Source of the DNA: an uncultured beta proteobacterium
Lineage (GTDB): Bacteria > Pseudomonadota > Gammaproteobacteria > Burkholderiales > Rhodocyclaceae
Assembly (NCBI GenBank): GCA_903946745.1
Contig: CAJAWW010000080.1
Coordinates: 1 to 37,448 of the forward strand
Reading direction: 5' to 3'
Length of the DNA stretch: 37,448 bases
Made by a program: the position numbers and the translations under genes. The notes below the pieces were generated by a model, which did no database searches, was not told the origin of the DNA, and saw nothing but the letters and a program-made list of their open reading frames with translations. Below, one piece after another: positions 15,869-28,029 of this stretch (positions are counted from its first letter, which is position 1; the number at the start of each line of letters is the position of its first letter).

Positions 15869-16254
15869 TTGTAAATCTCCTTGGGGTCTTTCAAAACAGG
15901 TTCGACGTCACGCCAGCCATCCGCCTCAAGGCGGTTGAAAAAGCAGCTGCGGCGTCCGGTATGGCAGGCAATGCCGCCGGTTTGTTCGATGCGCAACAAA
16001 ATCACATCTTGGTCGCAGTCGGTGCGAATTTCGACGATCTTCTGGCTGTGCCCGGATTCCTCGCCCTTGTGCCACAGGCGCTTGCGCGAGCGCGACCAAT
16101 ACACGGCCTCGCCCAGTTCTGCGGTTTTTTGCAGCGCCTCGCGGTTCATCCAGGCGAACATCAGCACTTCACCGCTCACGGCATCCTGTGCAATGGCCGG
16201 AGCCAAACCTGCTGCATCCCACGCTACGTCATCCAGCCAACTCAAAGCGGTCAC
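15865..16254 (-). CDS. hisI: Phosphoribosyl-AMP cyclohydrolase
   Basis: Third step of histidine synthesis: opens the purine ring of phosphoribosyl-AMP. 129 aa, HisI only. The metal-binding signature [10 protein letters not shown] and the cysteines in [14 protein letters not shown] are intact, with [15 protein letters not shown] and [15 protein letters not shown] upstream. The start is GTG at 16254, overlapping the hisF stop by four bases (GTGA). Separate hisI and hisE genes, as here, are usual in Betaproteobacteria. Confidence 0.97.
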   Translation of the reverse strand: MTALSWLDDVAWDAAGLAPAIAQDAVSGEVLMFAWMNREALQKTAELGEAVYWSRSRKRLWHKGEESGHSQKIVEIRTDCDQDVILLRIEQTGGIACHTGRRSCFFNRLEADGWRDVEPVLKDPKEIYK

Positions 16255-17009
16255 AGGCGCACCTCGATACCCTGCGCCTGCATGAATTCCTTGGCTTGGC
16301 GAACGGTGTATTCGCCGTAATGAAAAATGCTCGCCGCCAGCACCGCATCGGCGCGGCCTTGCGTCACGCCGTCGGCCAGATGCTGCAAAGTACCGACACC
16401 ACCACTGGCAATCACCGGAATATCCACGGCATCGGCAATCGCACGGGTCAACGCGAGATCAAAGCCGGATTTGGTGCCGTCACGATCCATGCTGGTGAGC
16501 AGGATTTCGCCCGCACCCAGCGCCGCCACCTGTTGCGCCCATTCAATCGCATTGCGTTGTGTATTCTTGCGCCCGCCGTGAGTAAACACCTCCCACTGGC
16601 CGGGTGAGGTTTGCTTGGCATCAATCGCCACCACGATGCACTGTGCGCCCACCTTGGCGGAGGCATCCGCCACCAGTTGCGGATTCGTCACCGCCGCCGT
16701 GTTCATGCTCACCTTGTCGGCACCGGCATTGAGCAAACGTCGCACATCCTCGACCTGCCGCACGCCGCCGCCCACTGTCAGCGGGATGAACACCTGGGAG
16801 GCTACGGCTTCAATGATGTGCAAAATGAGATCGCGATCATCCGAACTGGCCGTGATGTCGAGAAACGTAATTTCGTCCGCGCCTTGTTCGTCGTAGCGCC
16901 GGGCAATTTCGACCGGATCGCCGGCATCGCGCAGTTCGACAAAATTCACGCCCTTGACCACGCGACCGGCGTTCACATCGAGACAGGGGATGATGCGCTT
17001 GGCAAGCAT
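16251..17009 (-). CDS. hisF: Imidazole glycerol phosphate synthase, cyclase subunit
   Basis: TIM-barrel cyclase that, with HisH, converts PRFAR and ammonia to imidazole glycerol phosphate and AICAR. 252 aa. Catalytic Asp11 lies in [16 protein letters not shown], and the second catalytic Asp is in [15 protein letters not shown]. Phosphate-binding loops VGGGVRQ and ASGGVG are present. The ATG is at 17009, 21 nt after the hisA stop. It overlaps hisI by four bases at its end. Confidence 0.98.
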   Translation of the reverse strand: MLAKRIIPCLDVNAGRVVKGVNFVELRDAGDPVEIARRYDEQGADEITFLDITASSDDRDLILHIIEAVASQVFIPLTVGGGVRQVEDVRRLLNAGADKVSMNTAAVTNPQLVADASAKVGAQCIVVAIDAKQTSPGQWEVFTHGGRKNTQRNAIEWAQQVAALGAGEILLTSMDRDGTKSGFDLALTRAIADAVDIPVIASGGVGTLQHLADGVTQGRADAVLAASIFHYGEYTVRQAKEFMQAQGIEVRL

Positions 17010-17030
17010 GGGCGTGGATGAGCGGAAAAA

Positions 17031-17774
17031 TCAACGACCCGAAAGCTTGTCGGCCTGCGCCTGCGCCTTGGCGAAATCCAGCGTGCCTTCGTAAATCGCC
17101 CGCCCCGTAATGGCACCCATGATGCCTTCATCCTGCACCGCGCATAGCGCCATGATGTCGTCAATGCTGGCAATTCCACCACTGGCAATTACCGGAATAC
17201 GCAAAGCCTGTGCGAGTTTCACGGTAGCCTCAATATTCACGCCGGAGAGCATGCCATCGCGGCCGATGTCGGTGTAGATCACACCCTCGACGCCGTAGTC
17301 TTCAAATTTCTTCGCCAGATCGATGACGTCATGCCCGGTCATTTTTGACCAGCCATCCACGGCGACCTTGCCATCCCGTGCATCCAGACCGACGATGATA
17401 TGGCCGGGAAACGCGCCGCAGGCATCATGCAGAAAACCGGGATTTTTGACCGCTGCGGTGCCAATGATGACGTAGGAAATGCCATCATCGAGACAGCGCT
17501 CGATGGTATCCAGATCACGGATGCCGCCGCCCAGTTGCACCGGGATTTCGTCACCGACTTCCTTGAGAATGGCCTTGATCGCCGCTTCATTCTTCGGCTT
17601 GCCGGCAAAGGCACCGTTCAGGTCAACCAGATGCAGACGTCGCGCGCCTTGTTCGATCCAGTGCCGCGCCATGACGGCCGGCTCTTCAGAAAACACCGTG
17701 GCGTCATCCATCGCACCTTGTTTGAGGCGCACGCAATGACCGTCCTTGAGATCAATCGCAGGTATCAGCAGCAT
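17031..17774 (-). CDS. hisA: ProFAR isomerase (1-(5-phosphoribosyl)-5-[(5-phosphoribosylamino)methylideneamino]imidazole-4-carboxamide isomerase)
   Basis: Fourth enzyme of histidine synthesis: converts ProFAR to PRFAR. 247 aa TIM barrel. Catalytic Asp8 is in [17 protein letters not shown], and the second Asp is in [14 protein letters not shown]. Phosphate loops [10 protein letters not shown] and [10 protein letters not shown] are present. The ATG at 17774 gives the canonical LIPAIDL start; the frame stays open further upstream, but only into the end of hisH. No clear RBS. The gap to hisH is 19 nt. Confidence 0.97.
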   Translation of the reverse strand: MLLIPAIDLKDGHCVRLKQGAMDDATVFSEEPAVMARHWIEQGARRLHLVDLNGAFAGKPKNEAAIKAILKEVGDEIPVQLGGGIRDLDTIERCLDDGISYVIIGTAAVKNPGFLHDACGAFPGHIIVGLDARDGKVAVDGWSKMTGHDVIDLAKKFEDYGVEGVIYTDIGRDGMLSGVNIEATVKLAQALRIPVIASGGIASIDDIMALCAVQDEGIMGAITGRAIYEGTLDFAKAQAQADKLSGR

Positions 17775-17793
17775 AGGAGTATGAAATATAAGT

Positions 17794-18432
17794 TCAGGGG
17801 TTCCAGCGCATGAAATTGGCCAACAACTGCAAGCCGGCCTGAGCGCTTTTTTCCGGGTGGAATTGCACTGCGAAGATGTTAGCGCGGGCGACCGCACTGG
17901 TAAAGGGGATGCCGTAGTGCGTCAAGCCGGCAACCTGCTGCGGGTCTTCTGGCGCAACGTAATAGCTATGCACGAAGTAGAAGCGGGCGTTGTCTTCAAT
18001 GCCCGCCCACAAAGGATGTGACAGGTTTTGCTGCACGCGGTTCCAGCCCATGTGCGGCACCTTGAGGCGCGCGCCATCGGCGGCCAGCATGGCAGCGTGC
18101 GGGAAGCGCGGCACGCGGCCGGAAAGAATCTCCAGCCCCGTCACGTTGCCCTCTTCGGCGTGACCGAACAACATCTGCAAGCCCACGCAAATACCCAAAA
18201 AAGGTTTTGTAGCCGCCGCGTGGATCACCGCATCGCGCAGGCCGCGGGCGGCCAGTTCGCGCATGCAATCAGGCATTGCCCCCTGCCCCGGCACCACAAC
18301 GCGGTCGGCGGCGGCAATTTCGGCGGCACTGGCACTGATCTGCACGCAGGCGTTGGGCGTCACATGCGCGATGGCTTTCGCCACCGAACGCAGGTTACCC
18401 ATGCCGTAGTCGACAACTGCAACGGTGGTCAT
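17794..18432 (-). CDS. hisH: Imidazole glycerol phosphate synthase, glutamine amidotransferase subunit
   Basis: Class I glutamine amidotransferase that feeds ammonia to HisF. 212 aa. N-terminal [14 protein letters not shown], the oxyanion region [13 protein letters not shown] (45-57), nucleophile Cys82 in [13 protein letters not shown], and the His/Glu pair in VQFHPEKS are all present. Here the oxyanion segment is PGQGA, a known variant of the more usual PGVGA. The ATG at 18432 is chosen because [10 protein letters not shown] is the conserved start; the frame runs open upstream into hisB. It starts 7 nt after the hisB stop. Confidence 0.97.
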   Translation of the reverse strand: MTTVAVVDYGMGNLRSVAKAIAHVTPNACVQISASAAEIAAADRVVVPGQGAMPDCMRELAARGLRDAVIHAAATKPFLGICVGLQMLFGHAEEGNVTGLEILSGRVPRFPHAAMLAADGARLKVPHMGWNRVQQNLSHPLWAGIEDNARFYFVHSYYVAPEDPQQVAGLTHYGIPFTSAVARANIFAVQFHPEKSAQAGLQLLANFMRWNP

Positions 18433-18439
18433 GCTGGAA

Positions 18440-19027
18440 TCAGAGCGCGCCCTTGGTCGAGGGGATGGCATTCGCCGCACGCGAATCAACCTCGACGGCG
18501 TCGCGCAATGCCCGGGCAAAGGCTTTGAAGACCGTCTCGGCCTGATGGTGGGCGTTGTCGCCACGCAAGGCATCGATGTGCAGCGTCATGCCGGCGTGAT
18601 TCACCAACCCCTGAAAAAACTCATGGATCAGATCGACATCGAATTCGCCGATGGTCGCCCGCGTGAACGGTACATTGAACACCAGCCCAGGACGACCGGA
18701 GAGGTCGATCACCACGCGCGACAAGGCTTCGTCGAGCGGCACATAGGCGTGGCCGTAACGACGCAAACCTTTCTTGTCACCAATCGCCTTGGCCAAGGCC
18801 TGCCCCAGCGTGATGCCGACATCTTCCACCGTGTGGTGTGCATCAATGTGCAGATCGCCCTGCGCTTCAATCGCCAGATCAATCATGCCGTGACGGGCGA
18901 TCTGGTCAAGCATGTGATCGAAAAACCCGACGCCGGTGGCGACTTGGGAAATGCCCGTACCATCCAGATTCAGTGCCACCCGGATGCGGGTTTCGAGGGT
19001 ATTGCGAGAGACTTCGGCTTGCCGCAT
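18440..19027 (-). CDS. hisB: Imidazoleglycerol-phosphate dehydratase
   Basis: Dehydrates imidazole glycerol phosphate to imidazole acetol phosphate. Monofunctional form of 195 aa, without the histidinol-phosphatase domain found in E. coli HisB. Metal-binding motifs [13 protein letters not shown] and [18 protein letters not shown], and the later [17 protein letters not shown], are intact. The start is not certain: ATG at 19027 gives the standard length and [13 protein letters not shown] start, while ATG at 19036 and GTG at 19039 are in frame. It heads the his-tat cluster and is divergent from hisC, with about 65 bp between. Confidence 0.96.
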   Translation of the reverse strand: MRQAEVSRNTLETRIRVALNLDGTGISQVATGVGFFDHMLDQIARHGMIDLAIEAQGDLHIDAHHTVEDVGITLGQALAKAIGDKKGLRRYGHAYVPLDEALSRVVIDLSGRPGLVFNVPFTRATIGEFDVDLIHEFFQGLVNHAGMTLHIDALRGDNAHHQAETVFKAFARALRDAVEVDSRAANAIPSTKGAL

Positions 19028-19092
19028 GGCGGTCATCACAGACAGGTGAGAGAAGTTCGCATGATACCATCGGCAAAACTCTTACAACCGCA

Positions 19093-20187
19093 ATGACCCC
19101 TTCCGATACTGCCATGAACCCTTACTGGAGCGACGTTGTCCGGGGTCTGACGCCCTACGTTCCCGGCGAGCAACCCAAGCTTGCCAATCTCGTCAAGCTC
19201 AACACCAACGAAAACCCCTACGGCCCCAGCCCGCGGGCGATTGCGGCGATCCGCGATGCGCTCGACGACAAGCAATGTGACAATCTGCGGCTCTATCCCG
19301 ACCCGAATGCCGAGCGCCTGAAGGCCGCCATTGCCGGCTTGCATGGTCTAGAAACATCGCAGGTATTCGTCGGCAACGGCTCTGACGAGGTGCTGGCGCA
19401 TGTTTTTCTCGGCCTGCTGAAGCACGCCCGCCCGGTGCTGTTTCCGGACATCACTTACAGCTTCTATCCGGTGTATTGCGGGCTGTACGACATCGCGTTT
19501 GAAACGATGGCACTGAGCGATGATTTTTCGCTGCGCGTCGCCGATTACACGCGCCCCAACGGCGGCATCATCTTCCCCAATCCCAATGCACCCACCGGCC
19601 GGCTGCTGCCGCTCGCGGACATCGAGCAACTGCTGCAAAGCAATCGGGATTCGGTGGTGGTGATCGACGAAGCCTATATCGATTTTGGTGGCGAATCGGC
19701 AATTCCTCTGATTGCACGCTACCCCAACCTGCTGGTGGTGCAAACCCTGTCCAAGTCACGCGCGCTGGCCGGCTTGCGGGTCGGCTTCGCGCTCGGCCAC
19801 GCCGGGCTGATCGAGGCGCTGGAACGCATCAAGAACAGCTTTAATTCTTATCCGCTGGATCGTCTGGCGATTGCGGGTGCGGTGGCATCATTTGAGGATC
19901 CGGCGCACTTTGACAGCAGTTGCAAAGCAGTAATTGCCACCCGCGAGCGACTGGTGCACGCCATGAGGGCGCTAGGGTTCGACGTCATTCCCTCGGCTGC
20001 CAATTTTGTATTCGCCCGGCACCCGGCGCATGACGCCGAGAAGTCGACGCTGGCGCTACGCCAACGCGGCATCATCGTGCGTCACTTCAAACTGCCGCGT
20101 ATCGAACAATACCTGCGCATCACCATCGGCACCGATGCGGAATGTGAGACGCTGGTGACTGCGCTGCGGGAGATTCTGGCAGGCTAG
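19093..20187 (+). CDS. hisC: Histidinol-phosphate aminotransferase
   Basis: PLP-dependent transaminase making histidinol phosphate. 364 aa (357 if the ATG at 19114 is used). Family features: [13 protein letters not shown] (35-47), FPNPNAPTG (161-169), [10 protein letters not shown] (189-198, with the PLP-contacting Asp) and the Schiff-base lysine Lys221 in [15 protein letters not shown]. It is on the plus strand, opposite to hisB and the rest of the his genes, which differs from the usual hisGDCBHAFIE order. It ends 87 bp from the convergent purA stop. A second hisC copy elsewhere cannot be excluded. Confidence 0.96.
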   Translation: MTPSDTAMNPYWSDVVRGLTPYVPGEQPKLANLVKLNTNENPYGPSPRAIAAIRDALDDKQCDNLRLYPDPNAERLKAAIAGLHGLETSQVFVGNGSDEVLAHVFLGLLKHARPVLFPDITYSFYPVYCGLYDIAFETMALSDDFSLRVADYTRPNGGIIFPNPNAPTGRLLPLADIEQLLQSNRDSVVVIDEAYIDFGGESAIPLIARYPNLLVVQTLSKSRALAGLRVGFALGHAGLIEALERIKNSFNSYPLDRLAIAGAVASFEDPAHFDSSCKAVIATRERLVHAMRALGFDVIPSAANFVFARHPAHDAEKSTLALRQRGIIVRHFKLPRIEQYLRITIGTDAECETLVTALREILAG

Positions 20188-20274
20188 CCCAGAACCTAGG
20201 GCTTAGAGCTAATGTGGCTTCGTTATTGAATTGCGGCGATTTGTTCGTGCTGAAATTAAACGCTCTACAACGAT

Positions 20275-22750
<2,476 letters not shown>

Positions 22751-22755
22751 GAGTT

Positions 22756-22941
22756 TCAGCGGAACAGGGTAAGCAGGACCAGCCCAATGGACAGCGAAGA
22801 CAGGCCGAGAAAGCGGATCTGTCCATCGGACAATTCGACCACGCGACGGAATGTCTCACGCCATGCGCGCGGAGCCACAAACGGCAGCAAGCCTTCCAAC
22901 ACCAGCATCAGTGCAAACGCCAACAGAAGCGAAGAACCCAT
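22756..22941 (-). CDS. DUF2065 small membrane protein
   Basis: 61 aa, two membrane helices (about 3-23 and 43-60) with a short basic loop between. It matches the DUF2065 family by the N-terminal [17 protein letters not shown] and the C-terminal [13 protein letters not shown] pattern. Function unknown. It sits between hflC (16 nt gap) and hisZ (5 nt gap), the same place this family is commonly found, so a link to the HflKC complex is plausible but unproven. Confidence 0.85.
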   Translation of the reverse strand: MGSSLLLAFALMLVLEGLLPFVAPRAWRETFRRVVELSDGQIRFLGLSSLSIGLVLLTLFR

Positions 22942-22957
22942 CGTTCAGACTCGGCGA

Positions 22958-23833
22958 CTAACGGCTGCGACCGCTATTTTTGAGATATTTGAAGAAGTCA
23001 GAATTCGGCTCGACCACCAGCAGATCGCTCTTGCTCTTGAAGCTTCCACGATAGGCTTCGAGACTACGATAGAAGGCGTAAAACTCCGGATTTTCACCAA
23101 ATGCACGGCCATAAATCGAGGCTGCCTTAGCGTCGCCTTCACCCTTGATTTTCTGTGCATCGCGGTACGCCTCAGCGACAATTACTTCGCGCTGCCGGTC
23201 AGCATCGGCGCGAATCTTCTCCGCCTCGGCCGCGCCCTCCGAGCGCAGTTCGTTGGCAACACGCTTGCGCTCGGTTTCCATCCGTCGATACACAGACTCG
23301 GAAACTTCTGGCGGCAGATCAACACGCTTCAGGCGCACATCGACAATTTCCACGCCGATGGTACGAATGTCGGCATCCGCCTTTTTCTGCACTTCGGTCA
23401 TGATTGCATCACGCGCGCCAGAGACCACATCATGGACGCTGCGACGTCCGAACTCCTCGCGCAAGCCGGCATTCACGGTCTGTGAAAGCCGGGTACGCGC
23501 CAGTGATTCATCGCCGCCGACGGAAATGTAGTATTGCTTGACGTCATTAATACGCCACTTGACGAAAGAATCCACCAGCACCGGCTTCTTTTCGGCGGTC
23601 AGGAAGCGCTCTGGTTCGGGTGAGTCGAGCGTCAAAATTCGCTTCTCGAACATCCGCACGTTCTGAATGAATGGCCACTTGAATGTCAGCCCCGGCTCGG
23701 TGACGACTTCCTTCACCTCACCTAGCTGAAAAATAATGGCGTATTGCCGCTGATCGACCGTAAACACCGTCATGGCAAACAGTGCCATGAGGCCGAATAC
23801 AAGCGACGCGGCAAAAGATAAATAGCGCTGCAT
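22958..23833 (-). CDS. hflC: HflC, SPFH-domain modulator of FtsH protease
   Basis: Partner of HflK in the large inner-membrane HflKC cage that surrounds FtsH and controls membrane-protein degradation. 291 aa. One N-terminal membrane helix (about 4-24), then the prohibitin/SPFH domain (from VDQRQYAIIFQLGEV) and a long helical region rich in Ala/Glu/Arg (about 180-250). The ATG at 23833 is preferred: AGGAG lies 7 nt upstream, and it shares a base with the hflK stop (TGATG). A TTG one codon earlier is too near the RBS. Confidence 0.97.
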   Translation of the reverse strand: MQRYLSFAASLVFGLMALFAMTVFTVDQRQYAIIFQLGEVKEVVTEPGLTFKWPFIQNVRMFEKRILTLDSPEPERFLTAEKKPVLVDSFVKWRINDVKQYYISVGGDESLARTRLSQTVNAGLREEFGRRSVHDVVSGARDAIMTEVQKKADADIRTIGVEIVDVRLKRVDLPPEVSESVYRRMETERKRVANELRSEGAAEAEKIRADADRQREVIVAEAYRDAQKIKGEGDAKAASIYGRAFGENPEFYAFYRSLEAYRGSFKSKSDLLVVEPNSDFFKYLKNSGRSR

Positions 23834-25113
23834 CAACGTTCTCCTCGTTCGCGTGAGCGCAGGTTGTCACGGGAGCGAGAATCACCCTGCAAGGATTGCT
23901 CAAGTTGCGGCGGTGCCGCTGCACCGGACGGCCCGGCCGGCACTGCGGCGGGGGCGTGGATCGCCGCAGCAGCTGCGGTGCCGGCGTCGGCAGCGGCTGC
24001 CGCAGCAGTTGCCTGCATCAGTTTGTCGAGCGGCAGATAGAGCAGGTTGCCGCCCCCTTTGGCGTCAATCATGACCTTGCTGGTATTGGCGAATACCTGC
24101 TGCACGGTTTCCAGATACAAGCGTTGGCGCGTCACTTCGGGCGCTTTGGTGTACTCGACAAGTATTTGCTTGAATCGCGAGGCATCACCTTCGGCGGTCG
24201 CAATCATGCGCTGCCGATAGCCATTGGCTTCCTCATTCAAACGCGAGGCCGTGCCGCGCGCGCGCGGGATCACGTCGTTGGCATAGGCTTGGCCTTCGTT
24301 CTTCTGCCGCTCGCGATCCTGACCTGCCTTGACGGCGTCGTCAAACGCCGCCTGCACCTGCTCCGGCGGTTGCGTGTTTTGCATGCTGACGGAACGAACC
24401 ATGATGCCGGTGTCATATCGATCAAGAATGTCCTGAATCAGTTTCTGGGTGTTGGCAGCGATCTGGTCGCGCCCCTCATAGAGCACAAAGTCCATTTTGC
24501 TCTTGCCAACGACTTCACGAATCGCTGTTTCCGATGCCTGCAATACAGAATCGTCAGGGTGGCGATTGTTGAATAGATACGCCTGCGGGTCTTTCAACAG
24601 ATATTGCACGGCAAACTGCACGCTGACGATGTTTTCATCATCCGTCAGCATCAAGGCTTCCTTGTTGACCTTGTTCTTTTCCGATCCGCGGTAGCCGACT
24701 TCCACAGTGCGAACACCAGACAGATTGACCACTTCATGGGTCTGAATCGGCCACGGCATGCGCCAGCGCAGGCCTGGCTCGGTCGTCTGCTGATAGTGCC
24801 CGAACTGCAACACGATGCCACGCTGACTCGCATCAACGATGTAGAAACCGCTCACGATCCAGACAACGGCAATCAATGCGAGAACAACGCCGATACCGCC
24901 GCCAAACTGACCCGGTGTAATAGAGGGACGGCGCTCGCCATCATCGCCATTGCCGCCACTGTTGCCACCACCATTGCTCTTTTTATTAAAGAGAGCAGAC
25001 AGTCGACGATTGAAATCGCGCCACAACTCCTCAAGATCGGGAGGCCCCTGATTACCGCCGCCACGCTTGCCACCACCGGGCTTGTTGCCCCAGCCGTGGT
25101 CGTTTAAAGACAT
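23833..25113 (-). CDS. hflK: HflK, SPFH-domain modulator of FtsH protease
   Basis: Partner of HflC in the FtsH-controlling complex. 426 aa. A Gly/Asn-rich cytoplasmic N-terminus (about 1-65, the usual HflK form), one membrane helix (about 71-92), SPFH domain (about 95-260), a coiled helical region (about 260-350) and an Ala-rich tail (368-402) with runs of five to seven Ala, then a charged end. The Ala-rich tail is longer than I expect for the family. The ATG at 25113 gives the standard MSLNDHGWGN start and has AGGA 8 nt upstream; the frame is open further upstream. The gap to hflX is 88 bp. Confidence 0.97.
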   Translation of the reverse strand: MSLNDHGWGNKPGGGKRGGGNQGPPDLEELWRDFNRRLSALFNKKSNGGGNSGGNGDDGERRPSITPGQFGGGIGVVLALIAVVWIVSGFYIVDASQRGIVLQFGHYQQTTEPGLRWRMPWPIQTHEVVNLSGVRTVEVGYRGSEKNKVNKEALMLTDDENIVSVQFAVQYLLKDPQAYLFNNRHPDDSVLQASETAIREVVGKSKMDFVLYEGRDQIAANTQKLIQDILDRYDTGIMVRSVSMQNTQPPEQVQAAFDDAVKAGQDRERQKNEGQAYANDVIPRARGTASRLNEEANGYRQRMIATAEGDASRFKQILVEYTKAPEVTRQRLYLETVQQVFANTSKVMIDAKGGGNLLYLPLDKLMQATAAAAAADAGTAAAAAIHAPAAVPAGPSGAAAPPQLEQSLQGDSRSRDNLRSRERGER

Positions 25114-25201
25114 GAGAATTCCTGTGATCACGTTTGGTTTGCTCGTTATGGAAGAGTTAAATAGAAATGGGCCGACATGGAATGGATCGGAATGAGATTC
25201 C

Positions 25202-26317
25202 TCAGGCGGCAACGCCAACAGACTCAAAACGCTGACTCGCAATTTCGGCAAGCGCATCTCTCAACAGCGGCAGCCCATCACCTGTGCGCGCACTCAATCG
25301 AACGCGCGAAATCTTACCACAGTCATCTCGCTCAACTCCGGGACTGGCGACTGTTGCGTCGATCTTGTTCCAGATCAGTATCTGCCGGTCCGATGCAGCA
25401 CCGATTTCGTCCAAGACACCATTGACCGCCGCAATCTGCTGGTCTCGATCAGGGCTCGCCGAATCCACCACATGCAACAACACATCGGCCATCGCGGTTT
25501 CTTCCAGCGTGGCATGGAATGCTGCCACCAGTGCGTGTGGCAGGTCGCGGATGAAGCCCACGGTGTCCGACAGCACAATCGGCCCGGCACCCTCAATGAA
25601 CAGGCGCCGCGAAGTGGTATCAAGCGTGGCAAACAACTGATCGGCGGCGTAGCTTCCGGCCTTGGTCAGGGCATTGAACAAGGTGCTTTTGCCGGCATTG
25701 GTATAACCAACCAACGACACCGCAAGCACCTCGCTACGCGTACGCGCGCGACGACGCACCGTACGCTGCCGCGCCATCTGCTTGAGGCGCTCCTTGAGCA
25801 GGGAAACGCGCTTGCCAAGCAAGCGGCGGTCGGTCTCCAATTGCTTTTCACCCGGACCGCGCAAGCCAATACCGCCTTTTTGTCGCTCCAAGTGCGTCCA
25901 ACCACGCACAAGGCGCGTTGCCATGTGCTGCAACTGAGCCAGTTCAACTTGCAGTTTGCCTTCGTGGCTTTGCGCACGCAAAGCAAAGATATCGAGTATC
26001 AGACTGTTGCGGTCAATCACGCGGCATTCCAGCGTGCGTTCCAGATTGCGCTGCTGACCGGGTGATAGTGCGTGATTGAACACCACGACAGCGGCTTGGT
26101 GAAGGCGTACCGCATCACCAATTTCCGCCACCTTGCCTTTGCCGGCGAAGAGCGCCGGATCAGGGCGGGAACGGGTGCCGCTAACGACCGCAACGGCCAA
26201 ACCGCGCGCGCTGCTGACCAGCAACCGGAATTCATCGAGACGTTCGGCAAAATCACGCTCGCCGAAATCCAGTTGCACCAGCACTGCCCGTTCGCCGCTG
26301 GCGGGCCGATCAAACAT
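25202..26317 (-). CDS. hflX: GTPase HflX, ribosome-associated
   Basis: GTP-binding protein that binds the 50S subunit and rescues or splits stalled ribosomes. 371 aa. The N-terminal HflX domain contains the Gly-rich GKGKVAEI and the GGIGLRGPGEKQLETDRR motif (148-165), followed by the G domain: P-loop GYTNAGKST (204-212), DTVGF (251-255) and NKID (317-320). The C-terminal region is short. The ATG is at 26317, 35 nt after hfq. The order hfq-hflX-hflK-hflC is conserved in many Proteobacteria. Confidence 0.97.
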   Translation of the reverse strand: MFDRPASGERAVLVQLDFGERDFAERLDEFRLLVSSARGLAVAVVSGTRSRPDPALFAGKGKVAEIGDAVRLHQAAVVVFNHALSPGQQRNLERTLECRVIDRNSLILDIFALRAQSHEGKLQVELAQLQHMATRLVRGWTHLERQKGGIGLRGPGEKQLETDRRLLGKRVSLLKERLKQMARQRTVRRRARTRSEVLAVSLVGYTNAGKSTLFNALTKAGSYAADQLFATLDTTSRRLFIEGAGPIVLSDTVGFIRDLPHALVAAFHATLEETAMADVLLHVVDSASPDRDQQIAAVNGVLDEIGAASDRQILIWNKIDATVASPGVERDDCGKISRVRLSARTGDGLPLLRDALAEIASQRFESVGVAA

Positions 26318-26352
26318 CCGGGTACAACCTCAGGCGCAGCCGGGGACCACAA

Positions 26353-26589
26353 TCAATCCGCGCCGCCCTCTTGCGTGAAATTAACGGGGCGAGCCGGAAC
26401 GACGGTCGAGATGGCGTGCTTGTACACCATTTGCGTGACGGTATTTTTCAGCAGCACCACATATTGATCGAAGGACTCAACCTGGCCTTGCAGTTTGATG
26501 CCATTCACGAGGTAGATCGACACCGGGACGTGCTCTCTGCGCAGGGTATTCAAAAACGGGTCTTGTAGCATTTGCCCTTTATTACTCAT
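26353..26589 (-). CDS. hfq: RNA chaperone Hfq
   Basis: Sm-like hexameric protein that pairs small RNAs with mRNAs. 78 aa, short form without the long C-terminal tail of E. coli. Sm1 motif [19 protein letters not shown] (29-47) and the Sm2 core YKHAIST (56-62) are intact, as is the distal/proximal face segment [11 protein letters not shown] near the N-terminus. The ATG at 26589 has AAAGGA 8 nt upstream. An 84-bp gap separates it from der, so it may have its own promoter. Confidence 0.98.
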   Translation of the reverse strand: MSNKGQMLQDPFLNTLRREHVPVSIYLVNGIKLQGQVESFDQYVVLLKNTVTQMVYKHAISTVVPARPVNFTQEGGAD

Positions 26590-26633
26590 TTTATTCGTCC
26601 TTTACGGATGCATTATTATTGGAAACCACAAAC

Positions 26634-26653
26634 TACTGTACTGACTTACTGTA
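26634..26653. repeat. Direct heptamer repeat upstream of hfq
   Basis: TACTGTA occurs at 26634-26640 and 26647-26653, start-to-start 13 bp. It lies in the 84-bp der-hfq gap. It could be a protein-binding site for hfq control, but a chance repeat is also likely. I could not assign a clear promoter in the gap. Confidence 0.35.
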
Positions 26654-26673
26654 ATCGATTTTTCTTCACCGTG

Positions 26674-28026
26674 CTACCCGCGTCGACTTTTCACTTCGGT
26701 TGACACCTTGTCAGCAAACGGATTGTGTGCAGTCTTGTACTGTATCCGCAAGGGCGTCCCTTGCAGTTTGAACGTCTCGAGAAAATGCCGCTCGAGAAAA
26801 CGGGTGTAGGAAGCGGGAATATGATCCAGACCGTTGCCATGAATCACAATGATCGGTGGATTGCTGCCGCCCTGATGTGCATAGCGCAGTTTCGGTCGAA
26901 ATAGGCCGTGGCGCGGAGGCCCCTGTTTCTCCACGGCCGACAGCAGCGCCCGCGTCAGCTTGGGCGTCGGAATCTTGGTCATGGCGGCGGCGTAGGCCTT
27001 GTCCACGGAGGTCAAGATACTGGTAATACCCTGCCCTTTTAGCGCCGAAACGTAGTGCACGCGGGCAAAGCCAAGAAAGTTCAATTTGCGTTCGATGTCA
27101 ATCTTGACGCGCTCGCGGCGGTAGTCATCCACCGCATCCCATTTATTCACAGCCACCACCAGCGCGCGCCCGGCGTCAATGGCGAAACCGGCAATGTGTG
27201 CATCCTGATCTGAAATTTCCTGGCTGGCATCAATCATCAGAATGACCACATTGGCCTCTTCGACGGCCTGCAAGGTCTTGATGACGGAAAATTTTTCAAT
27301 GGCCTCGAACACCTTCCCCCGACGTCGCAAACCTGCCGTGTCGATCAGTGTGTAAGCGCGGCCATTACATTCGAAGGGCACCTCGATGGCGTCACGCGTC
27401 GTGCCCGGCATGTCGAATGCGATGACTCGCTCTTCACCCAGCAGGGTGTTCACCAACGTGCTCTTACCCACATTAGGACGGCCGGCAATGGCCACACGCG
27501 GCCCCGTGGCTGATGCTTCATCGTCCGTGTCTTCGGGAAAGCGCGACAACGCCAGATCGACCAATTCACGCACGCCATCACCATGTGCGGAGGAAACCAC
27601 ATAAGGCGTGCCGCAACCCAGTTCGAAAAACTCGGCACTGACCACGGCACGATCCATGCCCTCGCCCTTATTGACGGCCAGCAGCACCGGACGATTACTG
27701 CGGCGCAACAGATCGGCAATCACCTTGTCCTGCGGAGCCAAACCTGTGCGCGCATCCACCACAAACAGCAGCAGATCGGCTTCGGCAATCGCTGCCTCGG
27801 CCTGACGCGCCATTTCATGCACGATGCCTTCTTTTGCCTGTGGTTCAAAGCCGCCGGTATCCACCACCAGATACGGACGACTGCCCAGTCGCCCGTGCCC
27901 ATAGTGACGGTCGCGCGTCAGCCCGGGCTGATCGGCCACCAGCGCATCACGCGAGCGTGTCAGGCGGTTGAACAGCGTCGACTTTCCAACATTGGGGCGG
28001 CCAACAATGACCAGAGTCGGCTTCAT
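26674..28026 (-). CDS. der: Ribosome-assembly GTPase Der (EngA)
   Basis: Essential GTPase with two tandem G domains that acts in 50S subunit maturation. 450 aa. First P-loop GRPNVGKST (9-17), second GRPNVGKST (182-190), both with DTGG/DTAG switch motifs. The NKxD position of the first domain reads NKGE and of the second NKWD. The C-terminal KH-like domain (about 350-440) includes the [18 protein letters not shown] segment. The ATG at 28026 lies 3 nt after the bamB stop. Confidence 0.98.
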   Translation of the reverse strand: MKPTLVIVGRPNVGKSTLFNRLTRSRDALVADQPGLTRDRHYGHGRLGSRPYLVVDTGGFEPQAKEGIVHEMARQAEAAIAEADLLLFVVDARTGLAPQDKVIADLLRRSNRPVLLAVNKGEGMDRAVVSAEFFELGCGTPYVVSSAHGDGVRELVDLALSRFPEDTDDEASATGPRVAIAGRPNVGKSTLVNTLLGEERVIAFDMPGTTRDAIEVPFECNGRAYTLIDTAGLRRRGKVFEAIEKFSVIKTLQAVEEANVVILMIDASQEISDQDAHIAGFAIDAGRALVVAVNKWDAVDDYRRERVKIDIERKLNFLGFARVHYVSALKGQGITSILTSVDKAYAAAMTKIPTPKLTRALLSAVEKQGPPRHGLFRPKLRYAHQGGSNPPIIVIHGNGLDHIPASYTRFLERHFLETFKLQGTPLRIQYKTAHNPFADKVSTEVKSRRG

Positions 28027-28029
28027 CGG

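Noticed and set aside
20186-20203. Short AGCCC/GGGCT hairpin between hisC and purA as a terminator
   Set aside because: Five-bp stem only and no T-run in either direction, so too weak to list as a terminator.
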